A DNA stretch of 64,000 nucleotides, from assembly GCF_937425535.1 (NCBI RefSeq), contig NZ_OW485601.1:6121501-6185500 (forward strand). Reading direction: 5' to 3'. The notes under the pieces were generated by a model, which made no database searches, had not been told where the DNA came from, and was given only the letters and a program-made list of their open reading frames with translations. Both the position numbers and the translations under genes were made by a program. This document shows positions 38,846 to 47,060 of this stretch, one piece after another (positions within the stretch are counted from its first letter, which is position 1; the number at the start of each line of letters is the position of its first letter). The stretch is from Rhodovastum atsumiense. GTDB taxonomy: Bacteria > Pseudomonadota > Alphaproteobacteria > Acetobacterales > Acetobacteraceae.

Positions 38846-40297
38846 TCAGTCGGCGGCGAGCGGGGACGACCTGCCGTCCTCGGCGGCGGTGTGCTGCAGC
38901 CAGGCGTGCATCTGCGCGGCGGCGTCGCGCCCGTCGCGGATGGCCCAGACCACCAGCGAGGCGCCGCGCACGATGTCGCCGGCGGCGAACACGCCGGGAA
39001 TGCTGGTCATGAAGCTGCGATGGTCGATCTTCAGCGTGCCCCAGCGCGACACCGCCAGCGCAGGCTCGGCGAAGGTCGCCGGCAGGTCCTCGGGATCGAA
39101 GCCGAGCGCCTTGATCACCAGGGTGGCGGGAATGGTGAAATGGCTGCCCTCGATCGGCTCCACGCTCTGCCGGCCCGAGGCATCGGGCAGGCCGAGATGC
39201 ATGCGCACCGCGCGCACCCCGGTGACATGGTCGTCGCCGAGGAAGGCTTCCGGGGCGGAAAGCCAGACGAACTCGACGCCCTCCTCCTCGGCGTTCTTCA
39301 CCTCGCGCAGCGAGCCCGGCATGTTGGCGCGGTCGCGGCGATAGAGGCAGCGCACCGACTTGGCTCCCTGGCGGATGGCGGTGCGCACGCAGTCCATGGC
39401 GGTGTCGCCGCCGCCGATCACCACCACGTCCCGGCCGGCGGCATCCAGCGTGCCCGAGTCGAATTCGGGCACCGCGTCGCCGAGTCCCGTGCGGTTGGAG
39501 GCGATCAGGTAATCGAGCGCGGGCACGATGCCGGCGAGGCCCGCGCCGGGGCCACCAAGCTCACGGGCACGGTAGACGCCGGTGGCCAGCAGCACCGCGT
39601 CATGGCGGGTGCGCAGCTCGTCCAACCCGATGTCGCGACCGATCTCGCAGCCGAGATGGAAGACGATGCCGGCCTGCTCGAACAGGCGGTGGCGGCGCAG
39701 CACCACTTCCTTTTCCAGCTTGAAGTTGGGGATGCCGTAGATCATCAGCCCGCCGACGCGGTCGTGGCGGTCGTAGACGTGGACGGCATAGCCCTTCAGC
39801 CGCAGTTGCTCGGCGGCGGCGAGGCCGCCCGGCCCGGCCCCGACGATGCCCACCGACATCCCGTTCTCGGCGCGCGGCACCGGCGCCTGCACCCAGCCCT
39901 GCGCGAAGGCGGTGTCGGTGATGAAGCGCTCGACCGCGCCGATGGTGACGCTGTCGAAACCCTTCTCGATGACGCAGTTGCCCTCGCACAGCCGGTCCTG
40001 CGGGCAGATGCGGCCGCAGATCTCGGGGAAGGTGTTGGTGGCCGAGGAAACCTCGTACGCCTCTTCCAGCCGGCCTTCGGCGGTCAGCTTCAGCCAGTCC
40101 GGGATGTTGTTCCCGAGCGGGCAGTGAACCTGACAGAACGGCACGCCGCACTGGCTGCAGCGCCCCGACTGCTCGCGCGCCCGCGGCACGTCGAAATCGG
40201 CATAGATCTCGTGGAAGTCGCCGCGCCGCGCCGCGGCGTCGCGCTTGTCGGGCATCGCTTGGGGAACGCGGACGAACTGGAGCATGCGATCGGCCAT
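38846..40297 (-). CDS. gltD: Glutamate synthase [NADPH] small subunit
   Basis: GltD oxidises NADPH and passes electrons to GltB. The 483 residues carry the N-terminal iron-sulfur motifs CSQCGVPFCQVHCPLGNNIPDW and CGRICPQDRLCEGNC. The FAD-binding site is VGIVGAGPGGLAAAEQLR, the NADPH-binding VVVIGGGDTAMDCVRTA, and the C-terminal VFAAGDIVRGASLVVWAIRDGR. This is the fumarate-reductase-like pyridine nucleotide oxidoreductase architecture. It starts 9 bp after a GGGAGA site. It heads the gltD-DUF2059-gltB transcription unit. Confidence 0.97.
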   Translation of the reverse strand: MADRMLQFVRVPQAMPDKRDAAARRGDFHEIYADFDVPRAREQSGRCSQCGVPFCQVHCPLGNNIPDWLKLTAEGRLEEAYEVSSATNTFPEICGRICPQDRLCEGNCVIEKGFDSVTIGAVERFITDTAFAQGWVQAPVPRAENGMSVGIVGAGPGGLAAAEQLRLKGYAVHVYDRHDRVGGLMIYGIPNFKLEKEVVLRRHRLFEQAGIVFHLGCEIGRDIGLDELRTRHDAVLLATGVYRARELGGPGAGLAGIVPALDYLIASNRTGLGDAVPEFDSGTLDAAGRDVVVIGGGDTAMDCVRTAIRQGAKSVRCLYRRDRANMPGSLREVKNAEEEGVEFVWLSAPEAFLGDDHVTGVRAVRMHLGLPDASGRQSVEPIEGSHFTIPATLVIKALGFDPEDLPATFAEPALAVSRWGTLKIDHRSFMTSIPGVFAAGDIVRGASLVVWAIRDGRDAAAQMHAWLQHTAAEDGRSSPLAAD

Positions 40298-40692
40298 GCG
40301 GCGGTGTCTCCCTGGCGCGGCTGTGCGGCCGGAGAGGCACCGGCCCGCCGGGATCGCCTATACGGCAGGGCGGGGAAGGATGCGAGAAAAAACACGATTA
40401 AAGGACAGCATTACTGCCATTTTAAGAGGCCAGACGAGGATCTTGGCAGATCCCTTTGACCGTTCCCCGCCCAAGAATGGCCGAAACGGCCCTAATTCCC
40501 AAACCCAACCAATTCCGCGATTTTGCCCACCTTCCCACAAAACCGACGCCCCGCCCGGGATCCCGGCACGGGGCGACAGACCTGAGATATATGGATGCAC
40601 TCCCATGCGCGAAATGCATGGCAACCGGGATCGGCCTGACACCCAGGCACGCCTCCCGGTGACGGGCTACGCCTTCGGACCCCGCTGTGGGG
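40298..40692. other. 395-bp gap upstream of gltD
   Basis: Several overlapping open frames exist here but none looks like a protein gene. The segment 40380-40450 is relatively AT-rich and is where the gltD promoter should lie. I looked for a sigma-54 site (GG-N10-GC) and did not find one with correct spacing. A short inverted repeat GACCCC/GGGGTC (40678-40694) overlaps the stop of the NDUFA9-like gene and may be its terminator. Confidence 0.5.
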
Positions 40693-41649
40693 TCAGGCGC
40701 CCCGGACTTCGGCGCGCCCGCCACCGGGGCGGAAACGACGCAGGTAGTCCGGTACCACCAGATCGATCGGGGTGGGGATGATGCCCAGCGCGGACAGGCC
40801 AGGCGTCCCCGAGGCCACCACATTGTCACGGCCGAGCATGGCCAACTGGTCACGCGTCAACGGCTTGCCGGGAAGCCACTCCATCACCCGGGCCTGCCAT
40901 TGCGCCACGGCGGGAGGCACGTCCACCAGCCAGCGATGCCGCCGCACGGCCTGGCAGATCCAGGCCAGGAGCTGGCGGAACGTCAGCACCTGCGGCCCGC
41001 CCAGCTCGTAAAGGCCGCCGGCGGCATCCTCGTCCGTCAGGCCGGCGATCACCGCATCGGCGACGTCGCCGACATAGACCGGCTGGAATTTCGTCTCGCC
41101 CGCGATCACCGGCAGCACCGGCGAGAACTGCGCCATGGCGGCGAAGCGGTTGAAGAACTGGTCCTCCGGCCCGAACACGATGGAAGGCCGCAGGATGGTC
41201 GCCCGCGGGAAGGCGGCACGCACGGCGGCCTCGCCCGCGGCCTTGGCCCGGCCATAGCCGGAAGGACTGCTGGGATCGGCACCGATGGCCGAGACATGCA
41301 CCAACCGCTCGACCCCGGCCTCGGCCGCGGCCCGGGCCACCGTGCCGGCGCCCTCGGCCATGATGCGCTGGAAGTCGCCCGGCAGGCGCTCGGCGAGGAT
41401 GCCCACGAGGTTGACCACCAGCTCCGCGCCCGCGACCGCCCGCGCCACCGCTTCCGGGCTGGTCACCGGCGCCCGCAGCGCCACCACCTGCCCCACCGCC
41501 CCCATGGGCTTGAGGAACAGCGCGGCCTCGGGGTCGAGGACGGCGACGCGCACCACGTAGCCCAGGTTGGCGAGCCGCTTGACCACGTAGCGGCCAATGA
41601 AGCCCGATCCGCCGAACACCGTCGCGACCTTGCGCGTCATGACCGCCAT
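40693..41649 (-). CDS. Complex I NDUFA9-like / NAD(P)-binding SDR protein
   Basis: The 318-residue protein has the atypical SDR Rossmann motif VFGGSGFIGRYVVKRLANLGY, NLVGILAERLPGDFQ, VHVSAIGADPSSPSGYGRAKAAGE (the YGRAK substitutes for YxxxK), RPSIVFGPEDQFFNRFAAM and FQPVYVGDVADAV. Alphaproteobacteria encode this as a homologue of the mitochondrial complex I assembly subunit NDUFA9. A catalytic role is doubtful. The start at 41649 has GGGGGT upstream. No nuo genes are present in the window. Confidence 0.88.
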   Translation of the reverse strand: MAVMTRKVATVFGGSGFIGRYVVKRLANLGYVVRVAVLDPEAALFLKPMGAVGQVVALRAPVTSPEAVARAVAGAELVVNLVGILAERLPGDFQRIMAEGAGTVARAAAEAGVERLVHVSAIGADPSSPSGYGRAKAAGEAAVRAAFPRATILRPSIVFGPEDQFFNRFAAMAQFSPVLPVIAGETKFQPVYVGDVADAVIAGLTDEDAAGGLYELGGPQVLTFRQLLAWICQAVRRHRWLVDVPPAVAQWQARVMEWLPGKPLTRDQLAMLGRDNVVASGTPGLSALGIIPTPIDLVVPDYLRRFRPGGGRAEVRGA

Positions 41650-41832
41650 GAAACCCCCGTTCGACCAAAGCTGTGCCCCATCTTCAATAAGCGGGGCCCG
41701 GCGCGGCCTCAAGCGCCGGCGGCGCCCGCCGGCCTCTCCCGCAAATTCTTGCACAATCACAGTTGACGGCCCGCCGGCCGGAGGCTACATCGCCGGCCTC
41801 CCGCTGCTCCGGCCCCGCGCCGGGGCGCACCT

Positions 41833-41919
41833 GCCCAGGTGGCGGAATTGGTAGACGCGCAGGTTTCAGGTACCTGTGGCCGCAAGGTCGTGGAAGTTCG
41901 AGTCTTCTCCTGGGCACCA
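41833..41919 (+). tRNA. tRNA-Leu, anticodon CAG, copy 1
   Basis: The acceptor stem GCCCAGG pairs with CCTGGGC. The anticodon arm is CAGGT-TTCAGGT-ACCTG with CAG after U33. A long variable arm (GGCCGCAAGGTCGT) identifies class II tRNA-Leu, and the TTCGAGT T-loop is present. CCA is encoded. It reads CUG, the dominant Leu codon of this GC-rich genome. Confidence 0.96.
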
Positions 41920-42052
41920 TCTCTGACGAGACGCGACACGCGCCTCCCATCGTCCTCGTGAAAGCGGGACCGGGTCGCGTTACCGTGTTTCGCCTGATGG
42001 CGGTGTGATATCGGGATTGCCCGCAGCTCCGGCCCCTTGCCGGGGCGCACCT

Positions 42053-42139
42053 GCCCAGGTGGCGGAATTGGTAGACGCGCAGGTTTCAGGTACCTGTGGC
42101 CGCAAGGTCGTGGAAGTTCGAGTCTTCTCCTGGGCACCA
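42053..42139 (+). tRNA. tRNA-Leu, anticodon CAG, copy 2
   Basis: Identical in sequence to the copy 220 bp upstream, with encoded CCA. It is followed by a weak TTTGCCGG/CCGGCAAA hairpin at 42199. Confidence 0.96.
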
Positions 42140-42198
42140 TCTCCTCACGGAACGCACCGTCGCGCCGGGCCGCAACACGGCCGGGAACGTGGCCGTCC

Positions 42199-42220
42199 TT
42201 TGCCGGTTAAGGCCGGCAAA
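42199..42220. terminator. Hairpin between tRNA-Leu and the GlsB-like gene
   Basis: TTTGCCGG pairs with CCGGCAAA over 8 bp around TTAAGG. The stem's outer AAA/TTT gives it a partial terminator character. It could equally sit in the leader of the downstream stress gene, whose ATG is 21 bp away. Confidence 0.4.
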
Positions 42221-42240
42221 ACCGGGGGAGAGCACCATCC

Positions 42241-42504
42241 ATGTGGATCCTGTCCGCGATCGTCGTCGGCCTGGTTGTCGGCGCGATCGCCAAGCTGCTG
42301 ATGCCCGGCCGTGACCCAGGGGGCTTCATCATCACCATCCTGCTCGGCATCGGCGGCTCGATGGTCGCTACCTGGCTTGGCCAGCGCATCGGCTGGTACG
42401 GCCCCGGCCAGGCGGCCGGCTGGATCGCCAGCATTCTCGGCGCCATCCTGATCCTGGCGGTGTACCGCCTGTTCCTGCGCCGCCGGGCACTGCCGTTGGC
42501 CTGA
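42241..42504 (+). CDS. GlsB/YeaQ/YmgE family stress-response membrane protein
   Basis: This 87-residue protein with three TM segments belongs to the transglycosylase-associated family of unknown mechanism, often induced by stress. It has the signature VGAIAKLLMPGRDPGGFIITILLGIGGSM and a second GWIASILGAILILAVYRL helix. GGGGGAGAGCACC precedes the start. It stands alone after the tRNA-Leu pair. Confidence 0.9.
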   Translation: MWILSAIVVGLVVGAIAKLLMPGRDPGGFIITILLGIGGSMVATWLGQRIGWYGPGQAAGWIASILGAILILAVYRLFLRRRALPLA

Positions 42505-42696
42505 CCTGCCGTTGGCCTGACCGGGCCGGGCCGCCCTGCCTGTCTTGCCTGGGCGGCCCCTGCCTGATACATCGCGCGCCCGCCGGCGACGGAAAATCCC
42601 TGACCGTCCAGGTGCCATCGGGCGCGACGAGGCCGGCCTCGCGGCACGCCCGGGCACGGGGCAGCGGAGCCCCGGCGGCCGAACCGAGACCTGGCC

Positions 42697-43353
42697 ATGC
42701 CCGAGACCACCCTGTTCACCCCCGGCGCCACCATCCACCTGCATCGCGACGACCTGCCGGATGACCTGGTGCTCGGCCCCATGGTCGCGGTGGACACCGA
42801 GACGATGGGCCTCAATCCACATCGCGACCGGCTGTGCCTGGTGCAGCTCTCGGCCGGCGACGGCGTCGCCCATCTGGTGCAGATCATCCCGGAGCGCCTG
42901 GGCGGGCGTGGCACCGACTGCCCCAATCTCAAGCGGGTGCTCGCCGATCCCGGCGTGGTCAAGCTGATGCATTTCGCCCGTTTCGATGTCGCGATATTGC
43001 AACATACCTTCGACATCACCGTCGCCCCGGTGAAATGCACCAAGATCGCGGCGAAGCTGGTCCGCACCTTCACCGAGCGTCACGGGCTGAAGGATCTGTG
43101 CCGGGAATTGCTCTCGGTGGAACTGTCCAAGCAGCAGCAGACCAGCGACTGGGGCGCGGCCAGTCTCACCCCCGAGCAACTCACCTATGCGGCATCCGAC
43201 GTGCTGCATCTGCATGCACTCTGGCGGCGGCTGGAGGAGTTGTTGCGGCGCGAGCAGCGACTGGAACTGGCCGAGGCCTGTTTTGCCTTCCTTCCGGCCC
43301 GTACGCGACTCGATCTGCTGGGGTATGAGACTCCAGATCTGTTTGCGCACTAA
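42697..43353 (+). CDS. RNase D-like 3'-5' exonuclease (DEDDy)
   Basis: The 218-residue protein consists of a DEDDy exonuclease domain: VAVDTETMGL (first D and E), MHFARFDVAIL (second D), and YAASDVLHL (Tyr and third D). It lacks the C-terminal HRDC domains of full RNase D and resembles the short form found before kdsD in alphaproteobacteria. It probably acts on structured RNA ends. It is in the same direction as the kdsD-lpt block with 155 bp between. Confidence 0.9.
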   Translation: MPETTLFTPGATIHLHRDDLPDDLVLGPMVAVDTETMGLNPHRDRLCLVQLSAGDGVAHLVQIIPERLGGRGTDCPNLKRVLADPGVVKLMHFARFDVAILQHTFDITVAPVKCTKIAAKLVRTFTERHGLKDLCRELLSVELSKQQQTSDWGAASLTPEQLTYAASDVLHLHALWRRLEELLRREQRLELAEACFAFLPARTRLDLLGYETPDLFAH

Positions 43354-43508
43354 ATACTTCGCCGACCATTTTCATGCCGCATTCTCGGGGCGCCATACGC
43401 GCCCAGGGTGAAGGAGGTGTGCCGGTGCCTCTCGGCAATCATTGACCGACACCCCACCTCTGCCTAGAGCCTGCCCCCATCCATGCAACATGGAGCCCGC
43501 TTGCCGGC

Positions 43509-44534
43509 ATGACTGCGCCCCTTCTCACCGCCGGATCCCTGGCCCGGGCGCCGGAAACCCCCGATCCCGCCGCGGATGCCGATCTCTCGGTCGCGCGGAC
43601 GGTCCTGACCACCGAGGCGGCGGGGCTGCGCGCCCTGGCCTCGGCGCTGGACCACGGCTTCGCCCGCGCCGTGGCGCTGCTGGACCAGGCCAGCGGCCGC
43701 GTCGTCGTCTCCGGCATGGGCAAGTCAGGCCATGTGGCGCGCAAGATCGCGGCCACTCTTGCCTCCACCGGGACGCCGGCCTTGTTCGTGCACCCGGGCG
43801 AGGCATCGCATGGCGATCTCGGCATGGTCGTGCCGGGTGACGCCGTGCTGGCACTGTCGAATTCCGGCGAGACCGCCGAACTGGCCGACCTGATCGCGCA
43901 TACGCGCCGCTTCGCGCTGCCGCTGGTGGCGATCACCGGACGCGCCACCTCCACGCTCGCCCGCTCCGCCGACGTGGCGCTGGTGCTGCCGGCGGCGCGC
44001 GAGGCCTGCCCGCTCGGGCTCGCCCCCACCACCAGCACCACCATGCAGCTCGCCCTCGGCGACGCGCTGGCGGTCGCCCTGCTCACGCGCCGGGGCTTCA
44101 GCCCCTCGGATTTCCAGAACTTCCATCCTGGCGGCCGCCTCGGCGCGCGGCTGCGGCGGGTGGGCGAGCTGATGCACCGCGATGCCGAGGTGCCGCTGGC
44201 CGCGCCGGACACGCCCATGGACCGGGCCTTGCTGCTGATCACCGACAAGCGGGTCGGCTGCCTCGGCGTGGTCGGGCCGGACGGACGGCTGATCGGCATC
44301 GTCACCGATGGCGACCTGCGCCGCGCCATGGGGCCGGACCTGCTGCAGCGCCGCGTCGGCGAGATCATGACCACCACCCCCCGCACCATCGGGCCGGACG
44401 CCCTGGCGGCGGAGGCGCTGCACCAGATGAATGCCGGCGGGCGGCCGGTCAACGTGCTGTTCGTGGTGGACGCCGAGCGCCACCCGATCGGCGTGCTGCA
44501 TGTCCAGGATCTGCTGCGCGCCGGCGTGGCGTGA
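43509..44534 (+). CDS. kdsD: Arabinose-5-phosphate isomerase (KpsF/GutQ family)
   Basis: KdsD converts ribulose-5-phosphate to arabinose-5-phosphate, the first step of KDO synthesis for LPS. The 341 residues contain an SIS domain (about 40-185) with GMGKSGHVARKIAATL, HPGEASHGDLGMV and LSNSGETAELADL. Two CBS domains follow (220-335: DKRVGCLGVVGPDGRLIGIVTDGDLRR and GRPVNVLFVVDAERHPIGVL). It heads the LPS transport genes and is probably co-transcribed with lptC 10 bp later. Confidence 0.95.
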   Translation: MTAPLLTAGSLARAPETPDPAADADLSVARTVLTTEAAGLRALASALDHGFARAVALLDQASGRVVVSGMGKSGHVARKIAATLASTGTPALFVHPGEASHGDLGMVVPGDAVLALSNSGETAELADLIAHTRRFALPLVAITGRATSTLARSADVALVLPAAREACPLGLAPTTSTTMQLALGDALAVALLTRRGFSPSDFQNFHPGGRLGARLRRVGELMHRDAEVPLAAPDTPMDRALLLITDKRVGCLGVVGPDGRLIGIVTDGDLRRAMGPDLLQRRVGEIMTTTPRTIGPDALAAEALHQMNAGGRPVNVLFVVDAERHPIGVLHVQDLLRAGVA

Positions 44535-44544
44535 CGCGGGCGCC

Positions 44545-45213
44545 ATGAGCATCGCCCCCCTGCCCCTGCCGCGCCGCGAAAATCCGCGCCGCGGCGACCG
44601 GCTGGTCGCCAGCCGCCCCGCCACCGCGCCCACCGGCATCGCCCGACGGCACCTGGCCGTCGGCGTGACCAAGCGGCTGCTGCCGCTGGTGGCGCTGGCG
44701 CTGCTGACGATCGTGGCGCTGTGGCCCGAGCTGGGACAGGAGGAGCGCAGCCGCTTCAGCTACCGCACCCGCGGCATCGCCCCGCAGGCCGGCCAACTGA
44801 CGGATGTGCGCTATAACGGCGTCGACGATCACGGCCGCCCCTACACCATGACGGCGTCCACCGCCCACCAGATCAGCAGCGAGCGCATCAACCTGACCGA
44901 TCCCAAGGGCGACATCAGCCTCGACAACGGCACCTGGCTGATGTCGCGCGCGCAGCAGGGCGTCTACACCCAGCATGTCGGACAACTCGACCTCGCGGGC
45001 GAGGTCGTGCTGTATCGCGACGACGGGCTGACCCTGGTCACCGAGGCAGCGACCCTGGACCTGAAGGCGGGTGCCGCGGCCGGGGCGGTGCAGGTGCATG
45101 CCGAGGGTCCCTTCGGCGTGCTCGACGCCCAGGGATTCGCGCTGCTTGACCGCGGCGCGGTGGTGCAGTTCACCGGGCCGGGGCGGCTGGTGCTGAACGG
45201 ACACGGCAAATGA
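44545..45213 (+). CDS. lptC: LPS export system protein LptC
   Basis: LptC is the bitopic inner-membrane protein that hands LPS from LptBFG to LptA. The 222 residues comprise a cytoplasmic Arg-rich N-terminus, one TM helix (about 48-64, LLPLVALALLTIVALWPEL), and a periplasmic beta-jellyroll with RYNGVDDHGRPYTMTAS and VLYRDDGLTLVTEAA. The cytoplasmic extension of ~45 residues is long for LptC. It overlaps lptA by 4 bp (ATGA). Confidence 0.9.
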   Translation: MSIAPLPLPRRENPRRGDRLVASRPATAPTGIARRHLAVGVTKRLLPLVALALLTIVALWPELGQEERSRFSYRTRGIAPQAGQLTDVRYNGVDDHGRPYTMTASTAHQISSERINLTDPKGDISLDNGTWLMSRAQQGVYTQHVGQLDLAGEVVLYRDDGLTLVTEAATLDLKAGAAAGAVQVHAEGPFGVLDAQGFALLDRGAVVQFTGPGRLVLNGHGK

Positions 45214-46145
45214 GACGGCTGCCCTGGATCCTGCTGCTGCTGCTGACAACCACCCCGCTCGCGCGGGCCCAGCAGATCGATCTCTCGAGCGGCGGTCCGG
45301 TCGAGGTCACCGCCCGCGACGGGTTCGAGTGGCGGGAAGCCGAGCGGGTGGTGATCGCCACCGGCGAGGCCCGCGCGGTGCGCGGCAACGTCACCGTGCT
45401 GGCCGACCGGCTGATGGCCTATTACCGTAACAAAGACCCGGCCGGGCAACGGCCCGCCGCCGCCCCCGGCGCCGCCGGCATCGAGGGCGGCGAGAACGAG
45501 ATCTACCGCCTGGAAGCGGTCGGCCATGTGCGCATCGTCACCCCGAGCGACGAGGCGGTGGGCGACAAGGCCGTCTACGACATCGACCAGGCCGTGCTGG
45601 TGATGACCGGCCAGGGGCTGAAGCTGACCACCCCGCAATACGTCATGACCGCGCGGGACAGCATGGAATACTGGTCGCAGCAGCACATGGCGGTGGGGCG
45701 GGGCAATGCGCTGGTGGTGGCGACCGATGGGCGCCGCCTCTCCGGCGACGTCCTGGTCGGCTACACCAGCGAAGGCGCCGCGTCAGGCAAGCCGGCGACC
45801 CCGGCGCGCACCGGCCCGGCGCCCGCCCCCGCCGAGTCCTCAGGCAAGCTCGAGCGCGTGGAAGCCTACGGCAATGTCGAAGTCCGCACCCAGACCGATA
45901 TCGTCCGCGGCGACCGCGGCGTCTATGTCCCGGACAGCGGGATGGCCCGGGTGCTCGGGCATGTGCGCATCACCCACGGGCAGAACCAGATGACGGGGGC
46001 CGCCGCCGACGTGAACATGAAGACCGGCATCGCCCACGTGATCAGCGACCCGGGCGCGCGGGTGCAGGGATTGATCATGCCCAACGAAGCCCAGCAGCCC
46101 GGCCGCGCCCAGCCCGCGCCGCGTGCCCCCGGAGCGGCCCGATGA
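45210..46145 (+). CDS. lptA: LPS transport periplasmic protein LptA (long form)
   Basis: LptA forms the periplasmic bridge of the LPS conveyor. The 311-residue protein has a signal peptide (MRRLPWILLLLLTTTPLARA) and beta-jellyroll repeats such as GEARAVRGNVTVLADRLMAYY, AVGHVRIVTPSDEAVGDKAVYDI and YGNVEVRTQTDIVRGDRGVYV. It is much longer than the ~185-residue enterobacterial form. A Gly/Pro insert (about 195-210, KPATPARTGPAPAPAESSG) and a Pro-rich tail (QPGRAQPAPRAPG) account for part of the excess. It overlaps lptB by 4 bp. Confidence 0.9.
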   Translation: MRRLPWILLLLLTTTPLARAQQIDLSSGGPVEVTARDGFEWREAERVVIATGEARAVRGNVTVLADRLMAYYRNKDPAGQRPAAAPGAAGIEGGENEIYRLEAVGHVRIVTPSDEAVGDKAVYDIDQAVLVMTGQGLKLTTPQYVMTARDSMEYWSQQHMAVGRGNALVVATDGRRLSGDVLVGYTSEGAASGKPATPARTGPAPAPAESSGKLERVEAYGNVEVRTQTDIVRGDRGVYVPDSGMARVLGHVRITHGQNQMTGAAADVNMKTGIAHVISDPGARVQGLIMPNEAQQPGRAQPAPRAPGAAR

Positions 46146-46891
46146 CGGATCTGCGCGTGGTTCCCGGCGGAGCCGGACTTTCCGCCATTGGCGTGGGCAA
46201 GGTCTACAAGAAGCGGCCGGTGGTGCGGAACGTCTCGGTCTCGGTGCGCCGGGGCGAGGCCGTCGGCCTGCTCGGGCCGAACGGCGCCGGCAAGACCACG
46301 ACCTTCTACATGATCGTGGGACTGGTGCGGCCCGATACCGGCTCGATCACGCTCGACGGGCACGACATCACCGTGTTGCCGATGTACCGGCGGGCCCGCC
46401 TGGGCATCGGCTACCTGCCGCAGGAAGCCAGCGTGTTCCGCGGGCTCAATGTCGAGCAGAACGTGATGGCGGCGCTGGAAGTGGTGGAGCCGGACCCGGA
46501 CCGGCGCGAGCAGATGCTCGACGAGCTGCTCGGCGAATTCGGCATCGGCCATCTGCGCCGCACCCCGGCGCTCGCGCTCTCGGGCGGCGAACGCCGGCGC
46601 GTGGAGATCGCCCGGGCGCTCGCCACCCAGCCCAGCTACATCCTGCTCGACGAGCCGCTCGCCGGCATCGACCCGATCGCGGTGGGCGAGATCCGCGACC
46701 TGGTCGGACATCTGAAGGATCGCGGCATCGGCGTGCTGATCACCGACCACAATGTCCGCGAGACGCTGGAGATCATCGACCGCGCCTACATCATGCATGA
46801 CGGCCAGTTGCTGATGGAAGGCCGGCCGCAGGAAGTGGTGGCGCACGAGGACGTCCGGCGCGTCTATCTCGGCGAAAGGTTCAGCCTTTAA
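46142..46891 (+). CDS. lptB: LPS export ABC transporter ATPase LptB
   Basis: LptB drives LPS extraction from the inner membrane with LptFG. The 249 residues include Walker A GPNGAGKTT, Q-loop YLPQEASVFRGL, signature LSGGERRRVEIARAL, Walker B YILLDEPLAGIDP and switch His in ITDHNVRETL. The N-terminal 15 residues before the ABC core are atypical. It is coupled to lptA (ATGA) and followed by rpoN, a conserved alphaproteobacterial and gammaproteobacterial order. No lptFG in the window. Confidence 0.97.
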   Translation: MTDLRVVPGGAGLSAIGVGKVYKKRPVVRNVSVSVRRGEAVGLLGPNGAGKTTTFYMIVGLVRPDTGSITLDGHDITVLPMYRRARLGIGYLPQEASVFRGLNVEQNVMAALEVVEPDPDRREQMLDELLGEFGIGHLRRTPALALSGGERRRVEIARALATQPSYILLDEPLAGIDPIAVGEIRDLVGHLKDRGIGVLITDHNVRETLEIIDRAYIMHDGQLLMEGRPQEVVAHEDVRRVYLGERFSL

Positions 46892-47060
46892 GGCATTTCC
46901 CGGCTGACGTCCGCCCTGGCCGGGACGAGGTCCTGGCGGGGCCGCGCCGGCATTCTCGTGCCGCAGCACGATTCTTGCTTGCAAGTGATCCGGTGTCGCG
47001 CTGCACTGCGCAACGTGAAGGAGGCCGGCAACCGCGCCTCCATCCCTGGTAACCGGACCC

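Larger units (their letters stand above)
41806..42140 (+). repeat. Tandem duplication of a tRNA-Leu gene with its leader
   Basis: The 115-bp segments 41806-41920 and 42026-42140 are offset by exactly 220 bp. They differ at only two bases, in the GC-rich leader (GCCCCGCGC versus GCCCCTTGC). The tRNA parts are identical. The 105-bp spacer between them is not duplicated. Confidence 0.9.

Noticed and set aside
40380-40450. Sigma-54 or other nitrogen-regulated promoter before gltD
   Set aside because: TGGCA-like words exist on the minus strand, but no GC follows at the required spacing of ten bases.
41684-42140. Minus-strand ORFs giving MVPRRRLELPRPCGHRYLK-type peptides
   Set aside because: They are antisense translations of the tRNA-Leu genes, and both copies yield the same words. 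No real gene is indicated.
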